DNA from: Nonomuraea sp. SYSU D8015 | GTDB taxonomy: Bacteria > Actinomycetota > Actinomycetes > Streptosporangiales > Streptosporangiaceae | Assembly (NCBI RefSeq): GCF_008065375.1 | Contig: NZ_VJYI01000015.1 | Span: 62,001 to 126,000 of the forward strand | Length of the DNA: 64,000 nt | Direction: 5' to 3' | Shown here: piece by piece, positions 35,186 through 43,799 of the stretch | Position numbering within the stretch: the stretch's first letter is position 1 | Layout of the letters: each line of letters starts with the position of its first letter | Program-made: the position numbers and the translations under genes | The notes under the pieces: model-generated | Told to the model about the DNA's origin: nothing | Seen by the model: the letters and a program-made list of their open reading frames with translations, nothing else | Databases searched by the model: none

Positions 35186-36318
35186 GGCATCGGTACGGCA
35201 TGCCGTACCGGAATCGTGGCCCTGACCTGCCAGCCGCGCGGCTGGCGCGGTCCGGCGTGGAAGGAACCACCGATCGCCTCGACGCGTTCCGCGAGGCCGA
35301 TGAGCCCCAGCCCGGTGCCCTGCCGGTTGCGTGCCGGGCGCACGCCCTCATCGGTGACCACGACCTCGACGGCGGCGCCCGGCGCCTGCCGTATCTCTAT
35401 CTCGACGCGGCACTTTCCTGCGTGCTTCCGCGCGTTGGTCAGCGACTCGAGCACCACGCGGTAGGCCACCGCGCCGACCCCGTCAGGGACGGTCAGATCC
35501 GATGCCATGCGCAAGGAGACCTGTTCGTATCTGGCAACCAGCTCTGGCAGGTCGCCGATGCCGCGAACGGGAGCCCTGGCGACCGGATCGTCGTGCAGCA
35601 TGCGCACCGTGTGGTCCATTGAGGTCAGAGCGGACAGTCCTGCCTGCTCGATGCGGCCGAGTGCGGTCATCGCCTTGTCGGGGACGAGCTGGGCCGCCTG
35701 GGCCTCGAGAAGGATGTCGCTCAGGTCATGCCCGATGAGATCGTGCAGCTCGCGGGCCAGTTCAAGGCGCTGGGCGCGACGTGCGTCCGCCACCGCGCGC
35801 TCCCGGCGCTTGTCCAGCGTCCTCAGGTATAGTCCTGCGGCCGTGGCCCCCGCCGTGGCCAGCGTCCACAGCAGGGACAGCACCGCCATTTCGAGCGGCT
35901 CGGCGGGCGGCTGCGATCCGACGGTGACGCGTAGCGGCAGCACCGCCAGGGCGACGCCGCACATGACACCCGCGGCTGTCCCGCTCGTGCCGCGCCCTCG
36001 GCGCATCACCAGGGCGTGCATGGTCAGCAGCGCAACCGTTTCCAGGAGCATGCAGATCGCGGCGAGGTCGTACATCGGCGGCGCTGGTGTCACAGTGAGC
36101 GCGGCACCTGACAGCGCGGAGATCAGTGCCACCGCCGCGACAGACCAGGCCAGGCGATCTCCCGGCCTCAAGATCGCGGTCGCGAGGACCGCAGCGACCG
36201 CGACGCCCGCGGGTATGGCGATCAGGGCTCCTACTTGGGGCGCGGCAACGCTCGCCAAGATCAACGGCCCGACGGTCGCCGGGCCCAGCCAGATGTGCCG
36301 TGCCATGAGTTTCACCAT
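35182..36318 (-). CDS. Membrane sensor histidine kinase (HisKA_3)
   Basis: A 378-residue kinase. About five to six membrane segments fill residues ~8-165. The phospho-acceptor His lies in LELARELHDLIGHDLSDILL. The ATP-binding part shows VLESLTNARKHAG (N-box), VVVTDEGVRP and GTGLGLIGLAERVEAIGG. There is no large extracellular sensor domain, so it probably senses a membrane or envelope signal. It pairs with the response regulator at 34541-35185. Confidence 0.92.
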   Translation of the reverse strand: MVKLMARHIWLGPATVGPLILASVAAPQVGALIAIPAGVAVAAVLATAILRPGDRLAWSVAAVALISALSGAALTVTPAPPMYDLAAICMLLETVALLTMHALVMRRGRGTSGTAAGVMCGVALAVLPLRVTVGSQPPAEPLEMAVLSLLWTLATAGATAAGLYLRTLDKRRERAVADARRAQRLELARELHDLIGHDLSDILLEAQAAQLVPDKAMTALGRIEQAGLSALTSMDHTVRMLHDDPVARAPVRGIGDLPELVARYEQVSLRMASDLTVPDGVGAVAYRVVLESLTNARKHAGKCRVEIEIRQAPGAAVEVVVTDEGVRPARNRQGTGLGLIGLAERVEAIGGSFHAGPRQPRGWQVRATIPVRHAVPMP

Positions 36319-36426
36319 ATCCGCGGTGGTACGGCGATGCGGCCTCAGCGATATCTACCGATCGGCAGATGCGTGTGAGGCCGAGAAGGCAGGAAGCTCA
36401 GGGACCTGAACATCGGGGAGGGAACT

Positions 36427-37956
36427 GTGACATCCGTACGTCACTTGGCCATTGGTGCGATAGCTGTTCTGACCACGGTGACCGGGTGCGCCGCGTACGT
36501 GCAGGCGCAGCCCGAGGAGAAGACGTTCGCCTTCGCGGGCAGGACGTTGGACGTCGTCGCCAACGGCGTACCGACCGACCTTGTGGCGGCCGATCGCGAG
36601 GACGTCAAGGTCGTGCGCTGGTTCGACGTGAAGAGCGGGGCGAAGAAGACCAGCTGGGTGCTCAAGGGGAACACGCTGACCTTGAAGGCCGAGTGCCTCG
36701 GGTTCGCCAACTGTGACGCCCGGTTCCGCGTGGAGGTGCCTCGTACGGTCAGGGTCCTGCGCGACGGTCGTCCCACCAAGCTCAGAGGCGTCGCGGCGGC
36801 TGAGACCACGCCCGCGTCGGCCTCGGCTCTGGCCGGGCCCAGCCCAATCTTCCACGCCCAGCTTCAGGGTGGGGCGGACCCTATCCGTGACCGTCTGCAG
36901 AGCGGGGCTGATGCGGTCCGCGACGTCGGCGTCAGCGGCGTGCTGGTCGACGCCCGGTCGGGGGAGAAGCGGACGCTCGTGCGCAGCGGTGTTGGCGACA
37001 TCGCCACCCGGGCACCGGTTCCGACCGACGGCTATTTCCGCATCGGCAGCACCACCAAGACGTTCGTCGCCACCGTGGCCATGCAGCTGGTCGGCGAGGG
37101 CAAACTCCGTTTGACGGACACAGTCGACCGATGGCTGCCGCGTCTAGTGTCGGGCCCGTATAACGACGGGCGCAAAATCACCATCCGGAGCCTGTTGCAA
37201 CATACGAGCGGATTGCCCGACTTCTGGCCGGACCTCCCCATCGACAAGGTCAAGGATGAGAGGGGGTACAGACGCGAGCGCTTTCGCTCTTACCGGCCAG
37301 AGCACCTGGTCAAGCTGGCGGTGAAACGCAAGCCCGATGCACGGCAAGGAACGTGGCGCTACTCCGCCACCAACTACGTGCTCATGGGGCTGATCATCCA
37401 GAAGGTGACGGGCCATCCGTGGGAGCAGGAGGTGCAGGAGCGAATCCTCGAGCCGCTCGGGCTGCGTCGTACCCTTCTCACGGGAACCTCGCCGCATGTG
37501 CCGCAACCGCGCGCCACCTTCTACGAGCGCTTCAGTCCGGGCGGCAGGCTCGCTGACGTGTCGGTGGTCGTCGACGGGCAGGCCGATGGCAGCATGATCT
37601 CCACCACCGGCGATCTCCTCGTCTTCATGAGGGCGCTGATGAGCGGGCGCCTCCTGCGCCCGGCGCAGCTGGCCGAGATGCGGAGGACCGTGTCCGCCGA
37701 GCCGTGGCGGGCCGTCTACATGGAGGCGGGCTACGGCCTCGGCATCGCGCGGCGCCGCCTCCCATGCGGTGGGTGGGCGTGGTTCCACGGTGGTGACACT
37801 TGGGGGAACTCCAGCACGAACGCCGTGTCTCCGGACGGGCGACGTGCCGTTTCGATCTCAATGTTCACCGAGAACTATGGCGATGAGGATCGAGCGTTCC
37901 GGCAGGCACAGGTGGCGGCCAGACTCGCCGACGACGCGATGTGTGAGCAGCGTTGA
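36427..37956 (+). CDS. Serine beta-lactamase/DD-peptidase-like lipoprotein with N-terminal extra domain
   Basis: A 509-residue exported protein. The N-terminal signal ends in the lipobox VTGC (Cys21). Residues ~30-125 form a small beta-rich domain (FAFAGRTLDVVANG ... FRVEVPRTVRVLRDG) similar in style to DUF4097-like adhesin repeats. Residues ~145-500 are a class C beta-lactamase/DD-carboxypeptidase domain: S208-x-x-K211 in RIGSTTKTF, YSATNYVLMG (the usual YSN is YSA) and HGGDTWGN near the end. GTG 36427 has GGGAGGGAAC upstream. It is divergent from the two-component system and may act on peptidoglycan or D-amino peptides at the envelope. Beta-lactam resistance is not implied. Confidence 0.87.
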   Translation: MTSVRHLAIGAIAVLTTVTGCAAYVQAQPEEKTFAFAGRTLDVVANGVPTDLVAADREDVKVVRWFDVKSGAKKTSWVLKGNTLTLKAECLGFANCDARFRVEVPRTVRVLRDGRPTKLRGVAAAETTPASASALAGPSPIFHAQLQGGADPIRDRLQSGADAVRDVGVSGVLVDARSGEKRTLVRSGVGDIATRAPVPTDGYFRIGSTTKTFVATVAMQLVGEGKLRLTDTVDRWLPRLVSGPYNDGRKITIRSLLQHTSGLPDFWPDLPIDKVKDERGYRRERFRSYRPEHLVKLAVKRKPDARQGTWRYSATNYVLMGLIIQKVTGHPWEQEVQERILEPLGLRRTLLTGTSPHVPQPRATFYERFSPGGRLADVSVVVDGQADGSMISTTGDLLVFMRALMSGRLLRPAQLAEMRRTVSAEPWRAVYMEAGYGLGIARRRLPCGGWAWFHGGDTWGNSSTNAVSPDGRRAVSISMFTENYGDEDRAFRQAQVAARLADDAMCEQR

Positions 37957-38665
37957 AACGCCGCGATCCCGGCCCTCCAGTAGCTCCGTAGGGGTGACAC
38001 CGCGCCTGATGCGGCCCGATCCCCGCCGAAACGGCCACGCGATCGGTGACCCTGCAGGTGGATTTCGAACATTTGCCGCCCTTTCTCCGGCAGAGGCCTT
38101 GCCGGCTGTGGTGCCCGAGCCGGCCGACAGCAGATGCGGCCGGATGCGCTCCACCAGATGTTCAGGGGAAACGCGGCCGGAGTAGCCGTGCCTGCGGCAG
38201 AACGTCTCCGTGCGCGCCGGGCCTGCCAGCCGGGCCTGAGCGGGGGTCGGGTCACTCCGCAGGGCCGGCTTCCTCGGAACCGCATCTCGGCGCTCGAAGC
38301 GCACCTCCCGCTGACCGATGCGAAGCCCGCCGCCGTCCCTGGCCGACAGGTCTGCGTCTGGACCTCGAAGGTACTCGTCTGCACAGGTCGTGCCCGGGAC
38401 GGTGCGAGTGGACCAGCGGGACGTTCCCGCCAACACCAAGCTCAACAGATGAGGTCTGCACGGTGGGGAGCGGGAACGCCCCGTGGATGGCGTCTTCGAA
38501 GCCGGCCAGGCCATCGGGGCAGGCGATGAGAGCTTTGCGGAGCCGTCTATCTACTGGCCACGCGGTGGAACGGGGCTGCGGACCGCGTGCCACAACGCCA
38601 CCACGAACGTCGCTTCTTGAGTGGCCGGCAAGACCAGGTTGAGGGGTGGAACGTATCGAGGCAGG
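37957..38665. other. Gene-poor stretch with transposase scraps
   Basis: No intact gene. Apart from the IS256-like scrap listed separately, a minus-strand stretch near 38090-38230 (TFCRRHGYSGRVSPEHLVER) recalls the C-terminal part of IS110-type transposases, at low confidence. The overlapping open frames have no family resemblance and no ribosome binding sites. Confidence 0.4.
38440..38545 (-). pseudogene. IS256-type transposase fragment
   Basis: The minus-strand frame reads KALIACPDGLAGFEDAIHGA, then FPLPTVQTSS, close to the IS256-family pattern V-L-I-V-x-x-DGLTGFPEAI-x-AxxPxxxVQTC. Only about 35 codons of homology remain, so it is a dead scrap. Confidence 0.55.
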
Positions 38666-39481
38666 CTACGTGCGCGGCTTGCGCCGCTCCAGCCACTCAG
38701 GGTTCACGGCGATCCGGTCAGGCGAGATGCCATAGTGATCGGCCACCTCGCGCAACTGCTCGGTGCCGCAGCCGAGGATGAAGGTGTGACCGTCGGGGTC
38801 ACGGACCACGAAGTCGCGCATGCCATAGGCGCGGGTGGCGACGGGGCTCACGATGTCGGCGCCTGCCTGCTGGTATTCAGCGCACAGCGCATCGGGGTCC
38901 TCGACGTAGACATATGTTTCCTGGGGTGGTGGCGCCCCTGCTCCTGACCATGGCACGAGCATCAGGGTCTCGATGTCACCACTGCTGAGGGCGACAACCT
39001 GGCCATCGGCGGTGCGCCAGTCGAGCCGGAGGCCGAGCGCCTCCTGGTAGTACGTGATCGACCGTTCTGCGTCCGTCACCGGAATGTGTGGCATCAGGTG
39101 CAGCCAGCTCGATATGCAGGTTTCGGTGCTCATGTCGTTCTCCTCGGTCATGGCGTCTACGGCTTCCAGCAAGCGGCGGACCTCGTCCAGCCGGGCCTCG
39201 AGGCGAGCTCGGTGGCCCCGGAAGATGCGCACGCGCTCGGGCTCGCCCGCGCCGGACACAATGCGGCGGATCTCCGCGATGGGCATGTCCATCGACCGGA
39301 GCAGGGCGATCACCCGCGCGGCTCCGGTCTGGCCACGGCTGTAGTAGCGGTAGCCGGACTCGGCGGAGCGCCCGGCCGCCTCCAGGAGCCGGAGCCGGTC
39401 GTACCGCCTGAGCTGCGGGATGCTGAGGCCCACCAGTTCGGCGAACTCCCCGATCTGGAGCCGATCCTGTGCGTCGTCCAC
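38666..39481 (-). CDS. MerR helix-turn-helix fused to VOC (glyoxalase/bleomycin-resistance-like) domain
   Basis: A 271-residue two-domain protein. Residues ~8-75 are a MerR DNA-binding domain (LQIGEFAELVGLSIPQLRRY, ESGYRYYSRGQTGAARVI), followed by a dimer helix to about residue 115. Residues ~125-245 are a VOC domain: LMPHIPVTDAERSITYYQEA, YVYVEDPDALCAEY, and MRDFVVRDPDGHTFILG. The C-terminal ~25 residues are charged. The start is GTG 39481. The VOC part probably binds a small ligand and works as sensor, rather than as enzyme, but it could sequester a drug. It stands alone, opposite the TetR-MFS pair. Confidence 0.85.
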   Translation of the reverse strand: MDDAQDRLQIGEFAELVGLSIPQLRRYDRLRLLEAAGRSAESGYRYYSRGQTGAARVIALLRSMDMPIAEIRRIVSGAGEPERVRIFRGHRARLEARLDEVRRLLEAVDAMTEENDMSTETCISSWLHLMPHIPVTDAERSITYYQEALGLRLDWRTADGQVVALSSGDIETLMLVPWSGAGAPPPQETYVYVEDPDALCAEYQQAGADIVSPVATRAYGMRDFVVRDPDGHTFILGCGTEQLREVADHYGISPDRIAVNPEWLERRKPRT

Positions 39482-39638
39482 AGCGCTGATTCTTCAACCC
39501 TGACGCGAGTGAGGGTCAAGGCCGGCACTCCGCGCCGCCGATCTGGCAAGCGCGAATCGCCGTCGCCACACCAGCAGTCTGGAGCAAAAATGTTCCTCAT
39601 AGGATATATCTGTTCCAATCGGTGCTAATCTGTTCGCT

Positions 39639-40175
39639 ATGGACCGAGATCTGCTCTTGCGGAATGCCGCCGCCGTGCTGGCAAATGACCTGAGCGTGTC
39701 CCTGAGCGACCTGGCCGCACGTATCGGGGTGGGCAGAACGACGCTGCACCGCTCCTTCCCGACACGCGAAGTCCTGCTGCATGAGGTGGCACGGTTCGCG
39801 GTCGCGGAGGTCTCGAGGATCTACGACAGGATCGGCCTCGACGAAGATCCCATCGAGGACGTGCTCAAGAAGATGGGCGACCACGTGCTGGATCTGGCCG
39901 TCGCCTACGCCCTGCTGTGGGCGGAGCCGCCGATCACCGAGCTCACCGACCTTCGCGCCGAGGCCGAGGCACAAGACGAGCGCTTCCTCCGCTTCGCCGC
40001 CCGCGGGCAATCCCAAGGGCAGTTCCGCTCCGACGTTCCCGACGGCTGGATCGGCTACTCGCTCGGCGCGCAGGCGCTCGCGCTCTTCTACGCCGTGCGC
40101 TCCGGCTTCGTCGGCGAACGCATGGTCCAACGACTGTTCGTCACCACCGCGCTGGACGGATTGGCCGCTCGATGA
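39639..40175 (+). CDS. TetR-like regulator of MFS exporter
   Basis: A 178-residue TetR-type protein with a shortened N-terminus. The helix-turn-helix reads LSDLAARIGVGRTTLHRSFP, and the rest is helical. The upstream region carries TGTTCC and TGTTCG direct repeats and an AT-rich segment (39590-39640) that probably contains its promoter and operator. Its stop overlaps the exporter start (ATGA), so it most likely represses the exporter until a drug binds. Confidence 0.85.
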   Translation: MDRDLLLRNAAAVLANDLSVSLSDLAARIGVGRTTLHRSFPTREVLLHEVARFAVAEVSRIYDRIGLDEDPIEDVLKKMGDHVLDLAVAYALLWAEPPITELTDLRAEAEAQDERFLRFAARGQSQGQFRSDVPDGWIGYSLGAQALALFYAVRSGFVGERMVQRLFVTTALDGLAAR

Positions 40176-41704
40176 CTTCGACGGACATCCGCGACGACCA
40201 CGCGAACACCGCTACCCACAACCGGTGGTGGGTGCTCGCCGTCATGTCCGCCGCCGTGCTCATCATCGTGATCGACATGACGGTGCTGCACATCGCCTCC
40301 CCCGTGATCGCCGGAGATCTGCGGCCGTCACCGGTGTCGCTGTTGTGGATCATCGACATCTATCCCCTGGTCGTCGCGCCCCTACTGGTCGCGGCCAGCA
40401 CGTTAGGCGACAGGTTCGGACGCAAGAAGATGCTCATCGCCGGGCTGGTGGTGTTCACGCTGGCTTCGGCCGTCGCCGCCTACGCCTGGTCACCGGGCGC
40501 GCTCATCGGCGCCCGCGCCGCCCAGGGCCTCGGCGGCGCGCTGGTCATGCCCAACGCGATGGCCATCATCCGCGCGGTCTTCCCCGATCGCCGCGAGCGG
40601 GCGCAGGCCATCGGCATCTGGTCGGCGTTGCTGGCCGGCGGCGCGGCCGCCGGCCCGCTGCTGGGCGGCTTCCTCGTCGAGCATTTCTGGTGGGGTGCGG
40701 TCTTCCTGATCAACGTACCCTTGCTGGCCGTCGTGTTCCCGCTCGCGATCCACGGCCTGCCAGAAAGCCGCCACAGCACACCACCGCCGTGGGACACCCT
40801 CAGCGTGCTGCTCGTGGTCGGCGGCGTGCTCGCCCTCGCCTACGGCATCAAGGAAGGCGCCCGCCACGGCTTCCTCATGGTCTGGCCGCTCGTGTCGCTG
40901 GCCGGCGCCGCGGCGCTGCTGATTCTGTTCGTCCGGCGGCAGCTCCGCAAGGACCAGCCCCTCCTCAACGTACGGCTGTTCACCCGCCCGGTCTTCGCCG
41001 TCTCCGTCGCCGGGGTGCTCCTGGTCGTCTTCGCGCTGGTGGGACTCGAACTCTACTTCGCCCAATACCTGCAACTCGTGCTCGGCCTCGGTCCCTCGGA
41101 GGCGAGCTTCCGGCTGGTCCCACTCCTGGCCGCCACCTTCGTCGGCTCCCTCGTCGCGGCACCCGTGCTCCATCGCCTCGGCACTCGGATGACCTTGACG
41201 GCCGGGTTCGGGTTGTCGGCCGCAGCGCTCCTGCCGTTGCTCGCGCTGGAGAAGAGCCCGAACTTCATGCTCCTCTCGGTCCCGTTCATCGTGCTCGGGC
41301 TGGCTCTTGAAGCCGCTCTCGTCGCGGCCAACGACGCGCTGCTCAGTTCGGTCTCCGTGGACGACGCGGGCCAGGCGGGCTCCATCGAATCGACCGCCTA
41401 CGAACTAGGTGGCGGCATCGGGGTGGCGGTCCTCGGTGCAGTGGGGGCAGCGATCTACACCAGCGTCATAGGCCCGGAAGCCGGCCTCGCTGGGGCCGAT
41501 CACGCCGCGGTGCGCACGTCGATGGCGGAGGCGGTGGCGGTCGCCGAGCGGCTACCCGGGACTGCCCGTCAGGTGGTCCTGGATGTCGCCCGGGACGCCT
41601 GGCTCTCGAGCTTCCGCGTGGTCGTGGTGTTGGCTGCCGTGCTCATCGCGGTGGGCGCGCTCGCGTCGCTCATCGTGGTGCCTCGCCTCCAGGACGCGAA
41701 ATGA
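40172..41704 (+). CDS. MFS drug exporter, DHA2 (14-TM) type
   Basis: A 510-residue proton-coupled exporter with about 14 membrane segments. Motif A reads LGDRFGRKKMLIAG after helix 2; motif C-like WSALLAGGAAAGPLLGGFL follows in helix 5, and helix 1 has the DHA2-typical VIDMTVLHIASPVIAGDL. The ATG overlaps the TetR stop by 4 bases. It is similar to EmrB/QacA/SmvA-type multidrug exporters; the substrate is not predictable. Confidence 0.93.
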   Translation: MTSTDIRDDHANTATHNRWWVLAVMSAAVLIIVIDMTVLHIASPVIAGDLRPSPVSLLWIIDIYPLVVAPLLVAASTLGDRFGRKKMLIAGLVVFTLASAVAAYAWSPGALIGARAAQGLGGALVMPNAMAIIRAVFPDRRERAQAIGIWSALLAGGAAAGPLLGGFLVEHFWWGAVFLINVPLLAVVFPLAIHGLPESRHSTPPPWDTLSVLLVVGGVLALAYGIKEGARHGFLMVWPLVSLAGAAALLILFVRRQLRKDQPLLNVRLFTRPVFAVSVAGVLLVVFALVGLELYFAQYLQLVLGLGPSEASFRLVPLLAATFVGSLVAAPVLHRLGTRMTLTAGFGLSAAALLPLLALEKSPNFMLLSVPFIVLGLALEAALVAANDALLSSVSVDDAGQAGSIESTAYELGGGIGVAVLGAVGAAIYTSVIGPEAGLAGADHAAVRTSMAEAVAVAERLPGTARQVVLDVARDAWLSSFRVVVVLAAVLIAVGALASLIVVPRLQDAK

Positions 41705-42045
41705 GGCCGGGCGCAGGCTACGGCAGGCCTACAAGCAGATCGAGGAAGCCGATTCGCCCCTACCCGAGGCGTTCCCGACTGCCGCACCAGAGAGGGGACA
41801 CGGCCACCTTGTCGCAGTCGCCTCCGGCTGTGTCCCCAATCCCAGCACGCTGTCGCCGAGTCTCGCCCGCGAAGAAGGGATCAGGCGCAAAGAGCTGTGA
41901 GTGGCGAGGAGTCCCCGGGCGGCTTGGCGTCAAGCATTTGCCGAGCAGGAGGATCTGGGAAACGCGCGATCGCCCTCAAGGCGCTTGCTCACGATGCCCT
42001 GCCCGGCTCCTTACCACGACCAGGGGCGGGTCCCGTTCAGCGGGG
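41705..42045. other. No recognisable gene
   Basis: The 340 bases between the convergent MFS and Lrp genes hold only short frames with no motif. I could not identify a clear terminator hairpin or mobile-element scrap. Confidence 0.45.
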
Positions 42046-42513
42046 CTACCCGGCCTCTATGGTGATGGGCCGTTCGAAGACGGTGCGCAGGACGACCGTG
42101 GAGTTGGTGTGCGAGATCGCCGGGATCGCGCGGACACGGTCGAGCGCGTCGGCCAGCTCAACGGTGGTGCCCACCCTGACCTTGATCAGGTAGCAGTCCT
42201 CACCTGCCACCTCGTGCACCTCCAGTACGCACGGCTCCCGTTCCAGGGCCGCGTTGACCTCCGCCTTGACCCCGGGCTCGGAGCCGAAGCGCAGGGCGAC
42301 GAACGCGGCCGTGCCCGCGCCGACCTGCGCCGGTTCGACGATCACGCGGTAGCCGGCGACCACTCCATCCCGGGAGAGCTTGTCCAACCGGTCCCGTACA
42401 GAGGGCTCGGACAGCCCCACGAGCGCGGCGAGCGCGCGGACCGTCTTGCGTCCGTCGCGGGAGAGCTCCGCCAGGAGGACGCGATTGATGGCGTCCAAGG
42501 AGTGCGCAGACAT
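42046..42513 (-). CDS. Lrp/AsnC-family regulator
   Basis: A 155-residue feast/famine regulator. The helix-turn-helix reads LDAINRVLLAELSRDGRKTV and LAALVGLSEPSVRDRLDKLS. The RAM ligand domain follows (CVLEVHEVAGEDCYLIKVRV). It is divergent from the small gene at 42583 with a 69-base gap that contains a palindrome. It probably controls that gene pair and itself in response to an amino acid. Confidence 0.92.
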   Translation of the reverse strand: MSAHSLDAINRVLLAELSRDGRKTVRALAALVGLSEPSVRDRLDKLSRDGVVAGYRVIVEPAQVGAGTAAFVALRFGSEPGVKAEVNAALEREPCVLEVHEVAGEDCYLIKVRVGTTVELADALDRVRAIPAISHTNSTVVLRTVFERPITIEAG

Positions 42514-42559
42514 GAAATCCTCCGCTAGTCTCTAAATGTAAGGAATATGTCTCACAATA

Positions 42560-42574
42560 CCTTATTAAATAAGG
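42560..42574. promoter_or_regulatory. Palindrome covering the ribosome binding site of the 42583 gene
   Basis: CCTTATTAAATAAGG is a perfect 15-base palindrome (7+1+7) between the divergent Lrp gene and the 42583 gene. Its right arm provides the AAGG of the Shine-Dalgarno AAGGAG. It could be an Lrp operator or an RNA hairpin that hides the ribosome binding site. Confidence 0.5.
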
Positions 42575-42582
42575 AGACGTGC

Positions 42583-43056
42583 ATGCATCCGCCGTCGCTC
42601 GATCTTCCGTACCAGCCGCGCAGCGTGCGTTTCCTACGCCGGGCAGAGCTGGATGACTGGGTGGTCAAGCTGTACACGATCGCGCCGCACGGGCGGCCTG
42701 CCCGCGCGGAAGTCGTCGACGCCGCATTGCGCGCCGCCCGGGGTGTGCTCCCCGCGCCTGCCGTCGCACCGGACCGGTACGGTGTCGGGTTCGTCATCGC
42801 CCATGATGCGCCCCCACTCTGCTATGCGCTGGCCTGCTGGTGGGCCGAGAAGAACGAGGTCCACCAGCGGATCCTGTCCGCGCCGGTCGACCGGCCGGAG
42901 CACCTCGCGCCGCACCCGGGCGAAGCGGTCGGGTGCGTGTGGGAACTGAGTGTCACCGACTTCGAGCGGCGCGCCTGGATCACGCACGTCCTCGCCAACC
43001 CGGCCGGCCCGGACCTGGAGACTTACCTCGTACGGGAGTACAACGACGATGTCTGA
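42583..43056 (+). CDS. Hypothetical protein, Lrp-linked
   Basis: A 157-residue soluble protein that I cannot place in a family. It contains an aromatic-rich core: YGVGFVIAHDAPPLCYALAC, WWAEKNEVHQRILSAP, and CVWELSVTDFERRAWITHVL. There is no signal peptide or membrane segment. The start is ATG 42583 with AAGGAG 7 bases upstream. It overlaps the SnoaL-like gene by 8 bases, so the two are coupled, and it is divergent from the Lrp regulator. A role in amino-acid or related metabolism is inferred only from that regulator. Confidence 0.75.
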   Translation: MHPPSLDLPYQPRSVRFLRRAELDDWVVKLYTIAPHGRPARAEVVDAALRAARGVLPAPAVAPDRYGVGFVIAHDAPPLCYALACWWAEKNEVHQRILSAPVDRPEHLAPHPGEAVGCVWELSVTDFERRAWITHVLANPAGPDLETYLVREYNDDV

Positions 43057-43420
43057 GACGAGCCCGCGTGAATGCCTCGAACGTTTCGCCGACGCCTGGG
43101 CCAGGCGTGACGTCGGCGGACTGCTGGAATCGATGACCGTGGACGCGGTCTATGCCTCGTCCGTCGGCCCCGAGCCGGGCCGTACCTACCGCGGCCATGC
43201 CGAGTTGGCCGACGGCTTCCGCGCCATGTTCGAGCACGATGCCGGTGCGGTCATCGAGCTCGGCGAGCCGCTCATGAACGGCGAATGGGCTGTGTGCACC
43301 TGGACGTACCACCTCGTCGCCGATGACGGCTCGCCGTACTGCGAGTATGGCATCGACCTGTGGCGCTTCCGCGACGGGAAGATCTGCCTCAAGGATGCCT
43401 ACAGGAAGACCCGCGTCTGA
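43049..43420 (+). CDS. SnoaL-like / NTF2-fold protein
   Basis: A 123-residue NTF2-like protein. The order CLERFADAWARRDVGGLLES, then DAVYASSVGPEPGRTYRGHA, and WRFRDGKICLKDAYRK is typical of SnoaL-like domains with a small hydrophobic cavity. It starts inside the last codons of the preceding gene (ATGTCTGA overlap). Such proteins may be isomerases, cyclases or simply binding proteins; which applies here is open. Confidence 0.85.
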   Translation: MSETSPRECLERFADAWARRDVGGLLESMTVDAVYASSVGPEPGRTYRGHAELADGFRAMFEHDAGAVIELGEPLMNGEWAVCTWTYHLVADDGSPYCEYGIDLWRFRDGKICLKDAYRKTRV

Positions 43421-43799
43421 CCTCCGCGCGGAGCCGGATCCTGCGGAACAGGACGCCCGATCGGCTGCTGTGACCTGAAGTGACTTTCTTGCAGACGTGA
43501 TGGCGGTGCCGACGGACCACCAGGTCCGGGCCCTGGCGCGTTGTGAGCGCGGCTTCCACCGCAGGACCGTCGCCTGGCCGCGCTCGACCAGGTCCGTCAG
43601 GAACAGCGCCAAGCGTGGCCGCAGGCCGGTGACGACGGGGAGAGCCGTGCTGCTGAGACTGGGTGTCTTGCGCTCGATCTCCCTTCTGGCCGCAAGCCGG
43701 CAACAAGCAGTAACGAAGGTAATCCCAATAGGTCTGCGTGTCCGTTGGCTTTTTCGTGGCATTGCGGCGGATCGTACACTTCCGAAAGAGCGGAAATTA
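43421..43799. other. No recognisable gene; upstream region of the FolP2-like gene
   Basis: Base composition shifts from GC-rich to more AT-rich near 43700. The frame of the FolP2-like gene stays open upstream, but its codons there do not look like protein. No clear promoter or mobile-element end could be fixed. Confidence 0.4.

Noticed and set aside
17790..36318. A specialised-metabolite biosynthetic cluster, given the many regulators and oxidoreductases
   Set aside because: No polyketide, non-ribosomal peptide, terpene or RiPP core enzyme is present; the enzymes form catabolic sets.
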